The translations under genes and the position numbers were made by a program. Under the pieces are notes generated by a model. It ran no database searches and was not told the DNA's origin. It worked only from the letters and a program-made list of their open reading frames with translations. A stretch of DNA of 64,000 bases from Carya illinoinensis (lineage: Eukaryota; Streptophyta; Magnoliopsida; Fagales; Juglandaceae), in the NCBI RefSeq assembly GCF_018687715.1, contig NC_056758.1, positions 39,651,467 through 39,715,466 of the forward strand, written 5' to 3'. This document shows, piece by piece, positions 1 through 12,331 of the stretch; position 1 is the stretch's first letter, and every line of letters begins with the position of its first letter.

Positions 1-1087
1 CTCCTACATAGTTCTCTTTTTGTTATCTCCAATTTCTACTCGAAGGTGTGTGGAGTGGACTTGTTGGTTGGATTTTGAATGGTTGGTGACATGGTGTTTG
101 GTGGCCACTAGCAAATCTCACTCCTCGAGATAAGATCATACATAGCTTGGAAAACAATATGTTACTGACGAGTGCTTCTAACTTTAATGAATATGATATG
201 AGCTCCAAATGGAGGCATCGAAATTATGTAATCTTTGGTTGGATTCAGGCCCACGATCACACTGGCCAGCAGTTCTAACCAAAAACTTTACAAATTATAC
301 CACTATTCTAGTGACATTGTTCATTAATTTTTTTTGTAAAAATAATAAATGATTCAAAAATTATAAAAGGTGTCACATTTTTTAAAATAAAATGAAAATA
401 AGATAGTAACGAAGTTTGTAGCATTACTTGATATTCGAGTAGGAATTCTATTGACAATACTGATCTTTACATCGATTCATTTCTCCAAGATCGAGTACTT
501 ACTGCAGCCTGCAGTTCTTTTTTTCTTTTTATTTTTTTGTTGGTCTAGTAGTAGCTTGCAAGTGGGCCTATTAATACACGATCCACTTGAATTATCAGTG
601 TAGTCAACCCAGGATTAGAAGCTAAAATTGAGCAACAACTCTTAAATACATGTTGTACGTGTGAGGCTGCAGGTCTTCAATCAGTATTTCTGAACGACCA
701 AGTCCACACCAGGGTTGGTTGATAACGAAGTGAACAGCCGAACTGGGCCAGTACAAAAGAGGAGCCCAACCCTTTACCAAAAATAAATGCTAAAATAATC
801 AAAACAAACAATAATTTAAACGACTCATCTTCAAAATATTAAACTCGCCTCATGAACATTGAACACAAATCGTTTTCTTTTAATTCTTAAAGTCTTTTTA
901 TTCGGTTGTCCATAACATTAACATCATATATCTACGTAAACAAATGTTCCTCCCACAGAGCAACAGATATATATTACAGATTAGGCATTAAAAAAATCAA
1001 CATTGTAAAAATATAATTGGCTTTCATATTTCATTTCTCTCCCGTCCCCTCCAAACCCTGTATTTATTTTCTACTTGGGGCCGGGTG
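1..1087. other. Intergenic region downstream of the 4CL gene
   Basis: AT-rich sequence with no open reading frame that resembles a protein I know. The part nearest 1087 is the expected 3' UTR and terminator region of the minus-strand 4CL gene. Nothing else is recognised. Confidence 0.6.
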
Positions 1088-3459
1088 CTAATTTGCGGCG
1101 ACTCTCGCCCGCAAGTCTTTCCTTAAGATTTTGCCCGATGGAGCTTTAGGAATTGCATCTGTGAAGAAAACCCGGTAGATTCTCTTATAAAATACAACCT
1201 GCACATATACGACACGACACCACAGTCAACTTGAGAAAATAAATATAATTAATTAGCTAGGAAATTAAAATTAAGTCTTATACACCAAGTTTTTCGATGA
1301 TCAACATGAAGTTAGGTATCAGCGACAATATAATTGGAAAATTAGTTCAGAGTTAGGTGCCATTGTCACCTAGAAATGCACTTGGTTGCACGTTTGTAAT
1401 TAACATAAATTGGAGGTCGCTGGGTGGCTTGCTTCTGTCACGTTGGAAATTTTAGATCGATCTGCTAAATATATAATAAAGCATGTGCATGCTATAGGTT
1501 CACCTAATCATTTGACGTGGTCAGCTAGCTTTGCATTCTGCCTAAAACAAGTGTACGACGGCCGAATGACCAAAAGGGCAATGTTAAATATATTTTTGTT
1601 AGAATAAAGGTGAGCCCATGGATAAAAGCCATCAAGGGTGGCTATCGATTGATTTTTTTTTTTTTTTTTTTGATAATTTAAGAAATATTTTTTAATGATG
1701 TTGTGAATTTTTTTTAATATTTAAGAATATAAAAAAATGAATTAAAAAAAAAAAAAAAACACAACCTTATCGGTAAAATCTCTCGTGCTAGCACGATTCT
1801 TTTTGTTATAGATTTTGTCGTCCTCGTAAATTCTTTAAGTTAATATGGTTAAGCTTTTTGCTACGTGAAAGGTCTTGAGAATAGATCACGACTGAGATCT
1901 TGAGCAATAATAAAAATAAAGAGATCGAGAAAGGAGAGAAAAAAGTACATGATCCATCACATACCTGTCTTGAGATATACTGCTTGATGTCATCCTCACT
2001 GATTTTGGAACCATTTGACCTCACAACAAATGCGACAGGAAGCTCCCCTGCAGCCTCGTCTTTCATGCTGTTCAAACAGAATTCGAGGATGAGCTTGTAT
2101 AACCAGACATTCAACAAAGTCAAGCAGTTACTGACCAATTAGCTAGCCTAATTAATTACACAAGTGAAACACTGCATGCCAGAGCGAGCGTACGTAGGAA
2201 AACTTACGGGACAACAGCGGCATCGGCGATGTTAGGATGGGCGATCAGCATTGCTTCCAGCTCGGCGGGGGCTACTTGGAACCCTTTGTACTTGATCAAT
2301 TCCTTCAATCTGTCAACAATAAAGAGTTCGTCATCACCGTCGATGTATCCAATATCGCCGGTGTACAACCATCCGTCTTTGTCTATGGTCCTCTCCGTAG
2401 CCTCCGGGTCATTAAGATAACCTGACCAAAATTTTAATGGTTCAGTTATTAACATGCTTTTCCCCATTAAAAAAACAAAAAATGTAAAGCAAATTGTGTC
2501 CAATAAAGATTAGGCCAAAGAAAAAACCATTCTTTTAACTCTCCATGAAATTGTTAACCAAACTTTGAGATTATCCTGATTTCTTATAAGTGCCTAGCTT
2601 ATTCTAAAAATATGTTGTTTTATGAGCAGTTATTTACAAGTATTTCGAGAGTAAGGACACTTAGCATTTTTGACTTATAATCAATTAAAATTGATACTTA
2701 AATAAATAATTTTAATTATATAACATATTGTAATAAAGTGAAATTACTGCCACGACGTAATTTGTATTTCGCTAAAGATTTTCTGGCAAGTGGGAAGCCA
2801 TTATGTGAAAACCAATTAACCAAGGTGGAAATGAATTCCTATTTCATTCGAAATAGAAATCGGAAGCTGCCAATGAAAAAAGTATCATTTGGTGTAAGTG
2901 GGTGGCCGGTTCCCCGCATGATGAAGACAATGCGCGCAATGATCAATCAGCATCATCGACATCCAGGTGTAGTAATTTCGAGTAATGTTACATATAGTAA
3001 TTTTTGTATACTCTTTATGTGCACACTCCATTGATATAATTGATTTGATCAATTTTTTTTTAATATACAACCAATCATATCAGTGGAGTGCATGAAATAG
3101 TACGTAAAAATGACTATATATAAAATTTTTATTTATATAAGGCTGGTAGGTGAGGAAATTAATGTATTATACCTTTCATGATCTGGCTACCTCTGATGCA
3201 AATCTCTCCGGCTTGATTTCGGGGAAGCGAAGCACCAGTCTCGGGGTCAACTATCTTCATCTCGGCATTTCTTACGACGGTCCCACAAGCCCCAGATTTA
3301 ATCTCGAAGGGTTCCTTAGCAAATGCCAGACACATTGCAAGAACTGGTCCAGCCTCTGTCATCCCATAGCCCTGCATTAACAAGTTTGGTGGACAAATAC
3401 ACACCATTATTTCTTAGGTGGCCCAAATTGACCAGGACCATTTCTGTATTTTATTTATG

Positions 3460-3490
<31 letters not shown>

Positions 3491-4916
3491 ATACAACAGA
3501 TATCTTAATTGTTATGTGGAACGCAGGCCGGTTTTTTGGGTAAGAAAAAAATAGGCCTGATCACATTAATGGCGTGATCTCTTCTTCAATACCTTAAAAT
3601 AATTAGCAACGTCGCGCGCAACCGTTATTGGTGTGGATCAAATAGTACCACAAGCTACTCGTATTTTTTTTTCTTCAGTCTTTTTACAGGTAAGATGGAA
3701 AACTGACTAGCTTTATTTCCCTTTATGCAGCTTTTTTCACACCAAAAGCAATACTAATATTAACGCACGGAGGAAAATGAGTGCATGATTAATTAAACTC
3801 CTTCGTTGACTAGATGATCTCATTTATATAATTAAATTATAAATAAAATCAATTTAGTGGCCATGATTATGTAGTAAGGACTAGTAGTAGTAATTATAAG
3901 GGGTAAATTATGAATTTAACTACCTGTCCAAGTTTGGCATTAGGAAGCTTTAGTCTGACTGCATCCTCTAGCTCCTTCCCCATCGGTGCAGCTCCTGACA
4001 TCACTGTTCGGATCGACGAGACGTCGTAGTTATGGAGGTCGGGACTCTTAGCTATCGCCAAGACAATCGGTGGAACAAAAGGTGCCACCGTAATCTTGTA
4101 TTTCTGAACCAACTCCAGCAATTTTACAATCTCGAACTTTTGCATAATTAGAATTGCCGCTCCAACACGAAGTCCGCAGAGGAAAACTGAATTTAACGAA
4201 TAGATATGGAACAGCGGCAATACGCACAGTATCACGTCCTCGCTATGAAAGTACAAGTTGGGGTTTTCACCGTCGACCTGTTGTGCCACGCTCGTGACCA
4301 ATCCCTTGTGCGTTAACATAACCCCTTTGGGAAGCCCTGTTGTCCCTGACGAATAAGGAAGCGCCACGACATCGTTAGAGTTGATTTTCACGGCCGGAAT
4401 ATCTTTCTCGTCGGCCTGTGTCAACTCGGAGAAATGCAACACGCCCTCCGGTGGAGAGTCAATGCACACGATCTTCACGTCGTTTTCTTTTGCGAAGTCT
4501 TTCACCTTTTCAACATACGCAGCTTGAGTAATAAGGAGTTTAGAGTTTGATGCCTGTGCTTGTTTTGCAATCTCAGCTGGCGTGTAAAATGGGTTAGCAG
4601 TCGTTACCACTGCGCCCATGTACGAGGCACCGAGGAATGCGAACATGAATTCGGGACAGTTTTGGAGCAAAATCATGATCACGTCTCCCTGTTTGATACC
4701 CAGCTTGTCGAGGCCGGAAGCAACTTTACGTGATGTGAGCTCCACCTCTCCGTAAGTGTACGTGACACCGTTGGCTCCATTGATAATACAAGGACGGTCT
4801 TTGAACTGCGATATGTTCTCGAAGCAGTAAGTATGAAGTGGGAGGTGTTTGGGGATGTAAATATCAGGGAGCTTTGACCGGAAAATGAATTCTTGGTGGT
4901 CTTGTTGGGGCTCCAT
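1088..4916 (-). CDS. 4CL: 4-coumarate:CoA ligase (4CL), five exons
   Basis: Activates 4-coumarate and related hydroxycinnamates to their CoA thioesters through an acyl-adenylate. This is the last common step of the phenylpropanoid pathway, feeding lignin and flavonoids, and is cytosolic. Exons on the minus strand: 3924-4916, 3173-3371, 2208-2421, 1965-2067 and 1088-1198. All introns are GT-AG and the phases join to 539 residues, the usual 4CL length. Seen in the protein: adenylate box [12 protein letters not shown] at about 189-199, FHIYSLN in the hydroxycinnamate pocket at about 236, GYGMTEAGP at the start of exon 2, box II GEICIRG at about 386-392, and PKAPSGKIL with the predicted catalytic lysine at 526. 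The ATG at 4914-4916 starts the conserved N-terminus. The sequence is closest to the lignin-type 4CL proteins I know, but class I versus II needs a tree. No break or missing residue is seen. Confidence 0.96.
2993..3119. repeat. Palindromic MITE in 4CL intron 2
   Basis: Two arms of about 50 bp (2993-3043 and 3068-3119) are imperfect reverse complements. The left arm carries CACTCCATTGATATAATTG and the right arm CAATCATATCAGTGGAGTG. They form a near-complete foldback with a short T-rich centre. This is typical of a small non-autonomous DNA element that inserted in the intron. Confidence 0.6.
3464..3491. repeat. (AT)n microsatellite in 4CL intron 1
   Basis: A run of about 13 TA dinucleotides in the first intron of the 4CL gene. 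Confidence 0.85.
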
Positions 4917-5022
4917 CGGTGTTTGGCTTTTGAGAAAGGGAGATCAGAGGTTTTCCAGGGAGGGAAAGAGAAGGTAAAGATTTGGTTCGAGCTCAATTTT
5001 CTTGTGGGGTGGGTGTTTCCCT

Positions 5023-5067
5023 GGTTGGTTTGAGTTTGGATTGGGAGGTAATATACTGCAGGTAGGT
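5023..5067 (-). promoter_or_regulatory. 4CL core promoter with AC elements and TATA-like box
   Basis: Read on the minus strand, ACCTACC (complement of 5061-5067) lies in the context TCACCTACC, matching the AC-I / box L element bound by R2R3-MYB activators of phenylpropanoid genes. Just downstream is TATATTA (complement of 5049-5055), about 130 bp before the ATG. ACCAACC, the AC-II form, follows at 5023-5029. The motifs and spacing are seen. Their role in this gene is inferred from other 4CL and PAL promoters. Confidence 0.65.
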
Positions 5068-5179
5068 GATGGCAGGGGGAGATGATGTCAAGGGGTAGAA
5101 CAGTAAGAACGAGGTCCCAAACGTAGGATTGGTACTTAAACTAACAGCACAGTCGAAAAATGTCTCTGAAAGACCCATG

Positions 5180-6000
5180 TGAGGTTTGACACGTAGCTAT
5201 CCTTAATGCTGGTCAAAGTTTCATGGCTGATTTTGCAGTTTGGCTGGCCATGGAATTAAAAATGGGTATTCCTTGCGATTGGTTGTGCATTGTCATACGT
5301 AACACCATATTGCGAGGGTAATCTAATCTTCATTGATTGCGACTTTCAGGGTTGGTGAGGGATATTTATGGGAATTGGGGTGGTGGGAGAGAATTTTGGA
5401 TTATAGAAATATACAAGACAGGAAGAGGTCAGGGAATTTGACTGGAAGCCGAAAACACGTAAGATTTTGCACCTAACGCAAGAGGATCGAAGAGGGAGGG
5501 GGGCACTCTGGCAGGCAGGTCGTGTGCAGTGGACGCACCCACAACATTCACCTACTACAGTCTACATACAACTACCGCGCGAGGAGTGCTATACTCGCTT
5601 TCACGCGGCTTTCTGCGATGGAGCCTCGAGTCTCGACTGCCGACTCGTTGACATCATTCTCCACCAACTCTCTTTTTTGTTTTGTTATCGGCTTGGCCGC
5701 TTAGCCTCCCAAATACGGCCAGATATGGGTTTACCAATTTGATTCTGATCAGCAAATAGATCATAAGCATTCATTCGAGCTGAGAATAAAGTAGAGAGAT
5801 ATTATAATATGAGTGCAATATAATATCTATCTTTACAAGTGAAATTGTAGAATTGTCACGAAAAAATAGAAGATTTGCTTTAAGTTGGGCAAGGAAATTC
5901 CTCTTCAAACCTGCATTAAAGTGTCGCTTGTTCACGTGATTTTTAGAAAATCATTTATATAATCCTAAAATACGTAAGTTTTACTAATTATATTCCAAAA
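5180..6000. other. Upstream region of 4CL, no gene seen
   Basis: Distal promoter and intergenic sequence of the minus-strand 4CL gene. A short GC-richer patch at about 5470-5720 has open frames, but they show no recognisable protein and no codon pattern that convinces me. Confidence 0.5.
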
Positions 6001-6002
6001 AG

Positions 6003-6443
6003 GGCTTTGCTAGATACAGTCGGAAAATACAGTCGGCGTGCAGTCGGCTGTACGGAATGAATAAAAAAAAATTATAAAAAAATTATTTTATATTCAGGAG
6101 GACCTACATGAATAAAAAAAGAGAAATACTTTTTGCAGTCGACAGATGCAGTCGGCGTGCAGTCAGCTGTAAAAAAAAAATTAATACGAGATCTACATGA
6201 AAAAAAATTATTTTTATAACTTTTTATAATTCATGTAGGTCCCCTTGAATATAAAAAAAAAATTTATAATTATTTTTTATTCATTCTGTATAGCCGACTG
6301 CACGCCGACTGCATCTGGTGACTCTATGTAACAAAGCTCATAAAAAAAAGTTATAAAAATAATTTTTTTTTCATATAGGTCCCGTATTAATTCACTTTTT
6401 CTCCACGACTGCACGCCGACTGTATTTCCCGACTGTAAAAAAT
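6003..6443. repeat. Interleaved inverted-repeat MITE cluster
   Basis: Four arms of about 105-110 bp share the core CAGTCGGCGTGCAGTC. Arm A (6003-6112) is matched in inverted form by A' (6229-6339), with outer ends GGCTTTGCTAGATACAGTC and, on the complement, GAGCTTTGTTACATAGAGTC. Arm B (6121-6225) is matched by B' (6341-6443), with ends GAGAAATACTTTTTGCAGTC and, on the complement, GAGAAATATTTTTTACAGTC. The order is A, B, A', B'. The core is on the plus strand at 6030 and 6149 and on the minus strand near 6291 and 6406. No coding capacity is present. Confidence 0.7.
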
Positions 6444-6941
6444 ATTTCTCTTCCAAAAAGGAAATATGTGACTTTAGTGAAAAGAATTTAGCTTTTTTTA
6501 CTTAAAAGCAATGCTGAAAAATTATCCTCTTAGAATCGTATATTAATATAATATTACTATTTTTTCAACGATTTAGAATGCCCACAATAATAACGTCGGC
6601 ATTCCTCCGTATTTCTTTCTTCATCAGTGACGTTGATGTTGATTTTGATAAGTCTGCCGTCTGGCGCCAGCGGCCAAGCATAAATTTGAAATTTATTTAT
6701 TTTTATTATTTTTTATAAATATTATTTTATTATTTTTAATTATTAAAAATATATATAATTTTTTTAATAATCATTTTTTTAATAATTAAATAAAAAATAA
6801 ATTAACAAAATTAAAATAAGATTTGAACATAAATTTATGTGGTAAGTGCTGGCCGGCTATTGGCTAACACCATCCCACAAGAAAAGGCCGACCTGGATTG
6901 GCAATAAGTGCAGACTGCGATACTTGAAGAAAACAGCAAGT
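6444..6941. other. AT-rich intergenic sequence
   Basis: AT-rich spacer between the interleaved MITE cluster and the first hAT element. It includes a low-complexity A/T stretch at about 6690-6810. No gene is seen. Confidence 0.5.
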
Positions 6942-7413
6942 TAGAGTGAAAACCGACCCCTTCAGCGCGATTTTTGGGCAGAATCGCCGCCGACTGATGA
7001 GAGGGAAAACGGTGGACCGACCGACCGTAACCGGTCGATGGGGAGGAGAACAACCGGCCGTATCGACTACGGCAGTTCTCTGGCGGTTTACGGTTGGTTC
7101 TCGGTTCCCCTCCGACGGCGTCGTTCGTCTGAGAGAGTAGAGAGAGAGAGAGTTGCAGAGGAGAGAGAGAGGGTTAGAAACGCAGAAACGGAAGGAGAAA
7201 GAAAGAAGACGATGGGTTATATCTAAACGGCGACGTCTGGTTTAATACCAGACGACGCCGTTCTAATTTTTTTACTCACCTTATAGACAAAACGACGCCG
7301 TTTGGTTTAATAACAAACGGCGTCGTTTAATTTGTGTGTAAAACACAAACCTAAAAGTAAAACGATGCCGTTCTACTTAAACTTAAGTGGAACGGCGTCG
7401 TTTCATATTGATA

Positions 7414-7448
<35 letters not shown>

Positions 7449-7631
7449 ATATTACATCGGCCGGTTCAGCGGTTTGAGCCAGCCTCAAACTGTGACCAAA
7501 CCGACGATAGGCGGTTTTGCTAAAACGTTGCCGCCCGCCGACCGGTTCCTTGGCGGTTTCGGCCGGTTCCGACCTCCGACGGCCGGTCTGAGTCGGTCAC
7601 GGCCGGTTTCCCGATTTTTTGTACACCCCTA
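6942..7631. mobile_element. Non-autonomous hAT element with perfect 8-bp target duplication
   Basis: The element starts TAGAGTGAAAACCG and ends GATTTTTTGTACACCCCTA, giving short terminal inverted repeats of the TAGGGGTG type seen in plant hAT elements. It is flanked on both sides by CAGCAAGT (6934-6941 and 7632-7639), a perfect 8-bp duplication as expected for hAT. Subterminal regions are dense in CCGGTT/ACCGGC motifs, which may bind transposase. The middle carries a GA-rich tract, three hairpins and a 25-nt poly(A). No transposase coding region is present, so it would need help in trans. Confidence 0.85.
7226..7403. repeat. Three tandem hairpins built on AAACGACGCCGTT
   Basis: Hairpin 1 spans 7226-7262 (16-bp arms, one mismatch). 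Hairpin 2 spans 7290-7328 (15-bp perfect arms). Hairpin 3 spans 7360-7403 (21-bp arms, two mismatches). All share the same GC-rich stem core and have short A/T-rich loops. They lie inside the hAT element at 6942-7631. Confidence 0.85.
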
Positions 7632-7639
7632 CAGCAAGT

Positions 7640-8651
7640 TGTGAATCCCAACTATTTGAACTGTGAATTAGTCCTGTCTTTTCAATAAGAAAAAATCTAT
7701 TTGTAAAGATAATTATGCATTAATATATATATTAATTTAATATAATTAGTTAAAAAATAAATTTTATTAAAAATAATATTAATTTAAATTTTAAATATAA
7801 AAGAATCAGTATTAATATGTAAATTAGTACGCAATTTTAATTATATATAACAAAATTCTTTCAACAATAATTGATCAAAAATCCTACTTGGAATCTTTTG
7901 GAATTTAACAAAGCATAATGTTTCTATGCCGGCAGGGTGGTATGGCTCGCATGTACTGTTCGGTAAATTTTTTTTTTTTTTAATTTAATGATTGAGAAGA
8001 TAATTTTAAATATATTAATATTTTTTTATTTTTAAATTATTTAAATATATTACAAATTTTTTAAAAAAAAATTGAACTGGATGGCACAATAACCCCATTT
8101 TTTTTAATAACCAAACTGATATATATCACATGTTATATTAATTTTATATTATAAGATTAATATATTTTTAATAATAATAACATTACAATATTATATTAAT
8201 TAACAATTTAGTATATAATATATATAATATTATATAAAAAATTATAAATATATATTAATTCGACTCGATTTAAACTAATTTTTAAAATATGAAAATCGGT
8301 ACTGCACCAAACCACTTACAAACTGGACTGAACCCATCGAATCCATTGATCTAGTTCGGTTTAATCGATTTTTTGAAAATTTTTTTTACACCCTTATTCC
8401 CACCAAACTCAAACCAACTAAATTAGTAAAAAAATTATATATACAAGTCTCAATGCACAAATTTTATACAAGTCTTTTTTTATAAAAATGTGGATTCTAT
8501 TATGGAAAAAATGTGAAAAACTCACTTTATTTTTAGGAGTCTACATTTTTATAAAAGGCTTGTCCATTTGAAATTGATACTTAATATTATATTAATAATT
8601 CTTCACAACAGTTTAAAGAGAGAGAAAAAAAAGGAACAAAAATTATTATTA
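7640..8651. other. AT-rich intergenic repeats
   Basis: No gene is seen. The stretch 7704-7865 resembles 15031-15196 (shared GTTAAAAAATAAATTTTATT and AATTTAAATTTTAAATATAA), so both are copies of one dispersed AT-rich repeat, probably a MITE. Confidence 0.5.
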
Positions 8652-8788
8652 GAGAAATACTACATATAATCATAGAGTGTATAAACGGCACGCAATCACT
8701 TTAAAAAAGAGTGTAATTTATGATTAAAAAATTAATTTTTTTTTACATAATATTTATATAATCACGACTACAAATATTATTACTCTTA
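8652..8788. repeat. MITE copy 1 of the TACATATARTCATA family
   Basis: Foldback AT-rich element with CTACATATAATCATAGAGTG near one end and a matching ATATAATCACGACT at the other. Related copies lie at about 10590-10767, 19701-19868 and 30031-30166. Confidence 0.5.
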
Positions 8789-10589
8789 TTATTATTTGCA
8801 TACTACGAAAAAGGATTATTAAAACGCTGGAAGTTGTCATCCTAAACACTCGTGTCATGGCTGTCGATGATGCGGAAGGAAATGGAGGAGATATGTATCT
8901 GATATGGTTTCATCATTCATCCGGAACCCAATTTCCACCAGCTGGCTAAAAAGTTAGCCAAGCCACCAAAAGATACGAAGAATCACTTTCAGCTTCCAAC
9001 GTTGTAGGACCGGATGTAAACAAGACCACTGCGAGGACAAAGCACGAGACGGGTCCTAATAACCAAAAAAGTTGTTTATTTATTTATTTTCTCATACTCT
9101 TAAATATTTTTTTTAAATTACAATATTATTAAAAAAATACTTTATTAATCACTAAGTAAAATAATAATAATTATCAGGACCCAATCGTGACTCAACCGTA
9201 AGTGAAAATAGCATTTATGTGTAAATAAATAAATAAAATTATAGTCATCATCTTCACATCAATATGTGTATGTTTAAATTAAAAAATCAAAATGATAAAG
9301 CACATGTTGATGTATGGTTTTTTCTAAATTAAACCCATACAAAAAACTATTTGACTCCAATTAAAATAAGACTTAGAGCTCATTTAGATACTTAGAACAT
9401 TTTAGAATATATCTTTGAATAGTTGTGAAATAGTTTAAGTTATGATATTTTATTATGTTATTGAATAAAAATATTATACAGTTTACAAATTGTTTGAATA
9501 TAATTTTTATTTTAAAATTTGAAAAAAATGTATTATGTTTTGTGCTTTTTTTAGAAGTTTAAGAAAGTTGTAATAATTAAATAAAAAATTTAAAAATTTA
9601 AAATTTAAAATATTTTATATTTAAGTGATATTTAAAAAGAAAATATACATAAAATAATTGAGAGTACTTTATTTTGTGACGCACTCAAGAACAAATAAAA
9701 TTGAGAAATGATAGTCATATTTCTAATTTTTCTACAATTCTCAAATAAATAATATTTTTTGATATATTTATTTTAATTTTCATTTTGATTTGATATGTTT
9801 GAATTTAAAAAAATATTATTTATTGATTAATGGTCAACAATATATAAATAGATCTTAGAGCACTGTCGATGACTCATGTATGGTACAAAAAATATAAAAT
9901 ATTTGAAGGAAAGTTCATAAAATGAGCTCTATTTGATTAGGTAAAAGATCTTGTAAAATACAAGTTGCTATAATAACTCGCTACATATAGCGGGTACTAT
10001 TCATATTTCAACTAATTATTATTATTATTTATACTTTGTCATTTCATTTTACTTTTTTTACATTTTAATACAATTTTTTTTTTGTTGAACATTTAAAACA
10101 CTTTTATTTAATTTTTATCTAAAAAAATCTTAGAAATATTATTTATCCAATTTTTTCACATTTATTTTATTTTTTATTTTTATTTAAATTATATAATTTT
10201 ATTTTGTGTTTATATGACTGAATTATATTACATTATATATAATAATATATTGTAAATATAAAATAAACATATGAATATTACAAATTTATTAGTAGAAAGG
10301 AAATGTTTAAAAAATAAAAAAGATTATTAAATAATATGAAGAAAAATAGATATATTAATATATAGTCTATTATAAAAATTAGTATATAAAATAAATAAAT
10401 AAATTTTTATGATTTATTTTAAAGGATAGGATGAAAAAATCATTTCGAGTGCCCAATCACTACTATTGCTCAAATTTAGCCGTCCACTTGTTATTCAAAA
10501 CTTGTTTTAGCTTTTAACAGGATCTGAAAGAAAAACGTAGTAGTCTCACCTACCACAATTCGGTTTGCTGGTGTATGTGTGTGTATATA
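8789..10589. other. Intergenic region, no gene seen
   Basis: Very AT-rich. A short non-repetitive patch at 8850-9060 has no protein I recognise. The rest is low-complexity A/T with probable old MITE remnants. A possible foldback spans about 9855-10475, but its ends match only weakly. Confidence 0.5.
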
Positions 10590-10767
10590 TATATAATATT
10601 TATAATTGTGAGTATGTAAGTGTCACTAAATTATTTAAAAAAATAAATAAATATAAGATTTATATAAAAATAAATTTAATTTTTTAATAATAGATTTCAA
10701 TATTTTTAACTTTTTTTAAATGATTATATTATATTTATATACTTTATGATTGTATGTAATATTATTT
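10590..10767. repeat. MITE copy 2 of the TACATATARTCATA family
   Basis: It shares with the 19.7-kb copy the layout of a GTAAGT-containing left end, a central AATTTAATTTTTTAATAATAGAT block, and a right end CTTTATGATTGTATGTAAT. Confidence 0.5.
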
Positions 10768-11736
10768 ATATAGAATAATATTATTTATCATCTTAATTCT
10801 CATCATTTTATAATATAATATTATATTATTAGAGACTATTTATTATATTTTATTTATGAATCTATCATCTAATATCACATAATGAGATGATAAAAAATAA
10901 ATAAAAAATAAATTTTTCCACTCATTTATATATATACATGGCCCTACTTTCTCTTTATTTTTATTTTACATCTCGTCAGTACTGCATGCCAAGTGACCCA
11001 TATTGCCACGCCCTCACGTAGGTTTTCACAAAAATATTGGGGAATTAGTGGACCACACGCTTTAACTTTGCTGGTAGTTGTTGTCAACGCCCAAACCATG
11101 TAACGAAAAGCAGAATGCCCTCAACGACAATTTACAAAGAATTCATATAAAAGGAAAAAGAGGTCCACCTAACACCCTTCTCCTCCCAGCTCATTACTTG
11201 TATTTTTGTACAAATTAACAACCCGCCATCTAAAAAGTTACTTGTTTGAATGCATTTAAGCCAGTGCATGGGTGGATTAGGTAAATTTTCGAGTATTCAA
11301 CCATCCACGTTGTAAACATTAATGGGTTTATCGCATAATTGCTTTTCATTTTTATATATGTGGTGAATATCAGACCCTGAAAACGACAGTGATATTATAT
11401 ATTATCTACCCTAAAATTAAGTATAGAATCAAACCTAGGTAACAAAGTTATAAAGGCGAAATTTATCTATGTGGATGGTAGCTGTTAGAGGCTAGCCATC
11501 ACGATGCATATATATATATTTTCCCCACTCCAACAAATCTTAGTCAATCTTAGAAAATTGAACCCAAGCAATCCACACCAAACATTGTCAACTTGATCTG
11601 AGTCAATTTTATGTGTCCCTAATCTGTTAATTAAAAAATATCAAACTAAGAGAATACTAGCTGGCTAGGCAAATAGGTTATCATGAAGACAATATATACA
11701 TATATATATAATAAATGATTCCATAGAATTCGGTTC
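10768..11736. other. Intergenic region, no gene seen
   Basis: Mixed-composition spacer. The region 10980-11500 is less AT-rich and could hold promoter or non-coding transcript sequence, but no conserved coding frame is visible. Confidence 0.45.
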
Positions 11737-11879
11737 AAAGTTTTGAAATCTGTTCTAGAGACCATTCCGGTTGAAGCACTAGAACGGAATATTTCGATAT
11801 CGATACGTTTCGGTATACCGTTTCGAGATTAATTAATATCATATATAAATATTTATATATATATATAAACTAACAATTA

Positions 11880-11923
<44 letters not shown>

Positions 11924-12331
11924 GTGTGTATCATGTATATGTGTGTATATATATAGAAGAATTAAAGATTTATAAAATAAATATATATTAAAAAATCACA
12001 AACTTGAGTTAAGATACAAAAATAAAGGAAAAAAATTAAAAAATAGATAGATTATTAAAAGTAACAATACTTCTAGTGCACGGAAATAGGTATTTGAATT
12101 TTAAAAGTACAATTTTATCAATTATTTTTCAACTTATTTAGAAGAGAGTTATTTTTTATTTTTATTTTTAATTTAAATTTTAATTTAGGACCTGAATTAC
12201 TATTTCAGCCGGAATTGACCTAAACGGCCGGAATTTGAGCCGAAACGTCATAGATACCTATCCCATTCCGGTCACTGTTCCGGCACGAAAAATTCCGGCC
12301 ATTCCAACCGGAACGGAACGAATTTTAAAAC
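11737..12331. mobile_element. MULE-like non-autonomous element
   Basis: The left end carries GTTTTGAAATCTGTTC and the right end, read on the complement, GTTTTAAAATTCGTTC. The subterminal parts are full of GGAACGGAA and CCGGAA motifs. Flanking 9-mers ATTCGGTTC (11728-11736) and AATTGGTTC (12332-12340) match at 7 of 9 positions, as an old 9-bp Mutator-type target duplication would. A (TA)n tract fills 11886-11920. No transposase frame is present. The superfamily call is tentative. Confidence 0.5.

Noticed and set aside
7226..7403. The three hairpins as a possible CRISPR-like array or tRNA cluster
   Set aside because: Spacers are not uniform, there is no cas gene or tRNA fold, and the whole lies inside a plant hAT element.
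9855..10475. A possible 600-bp inverted-repeat element beginning TAGAGCACTGTCGATGACTC
   Set aside because: The ends match only loosely by eye and no target duplication was found.
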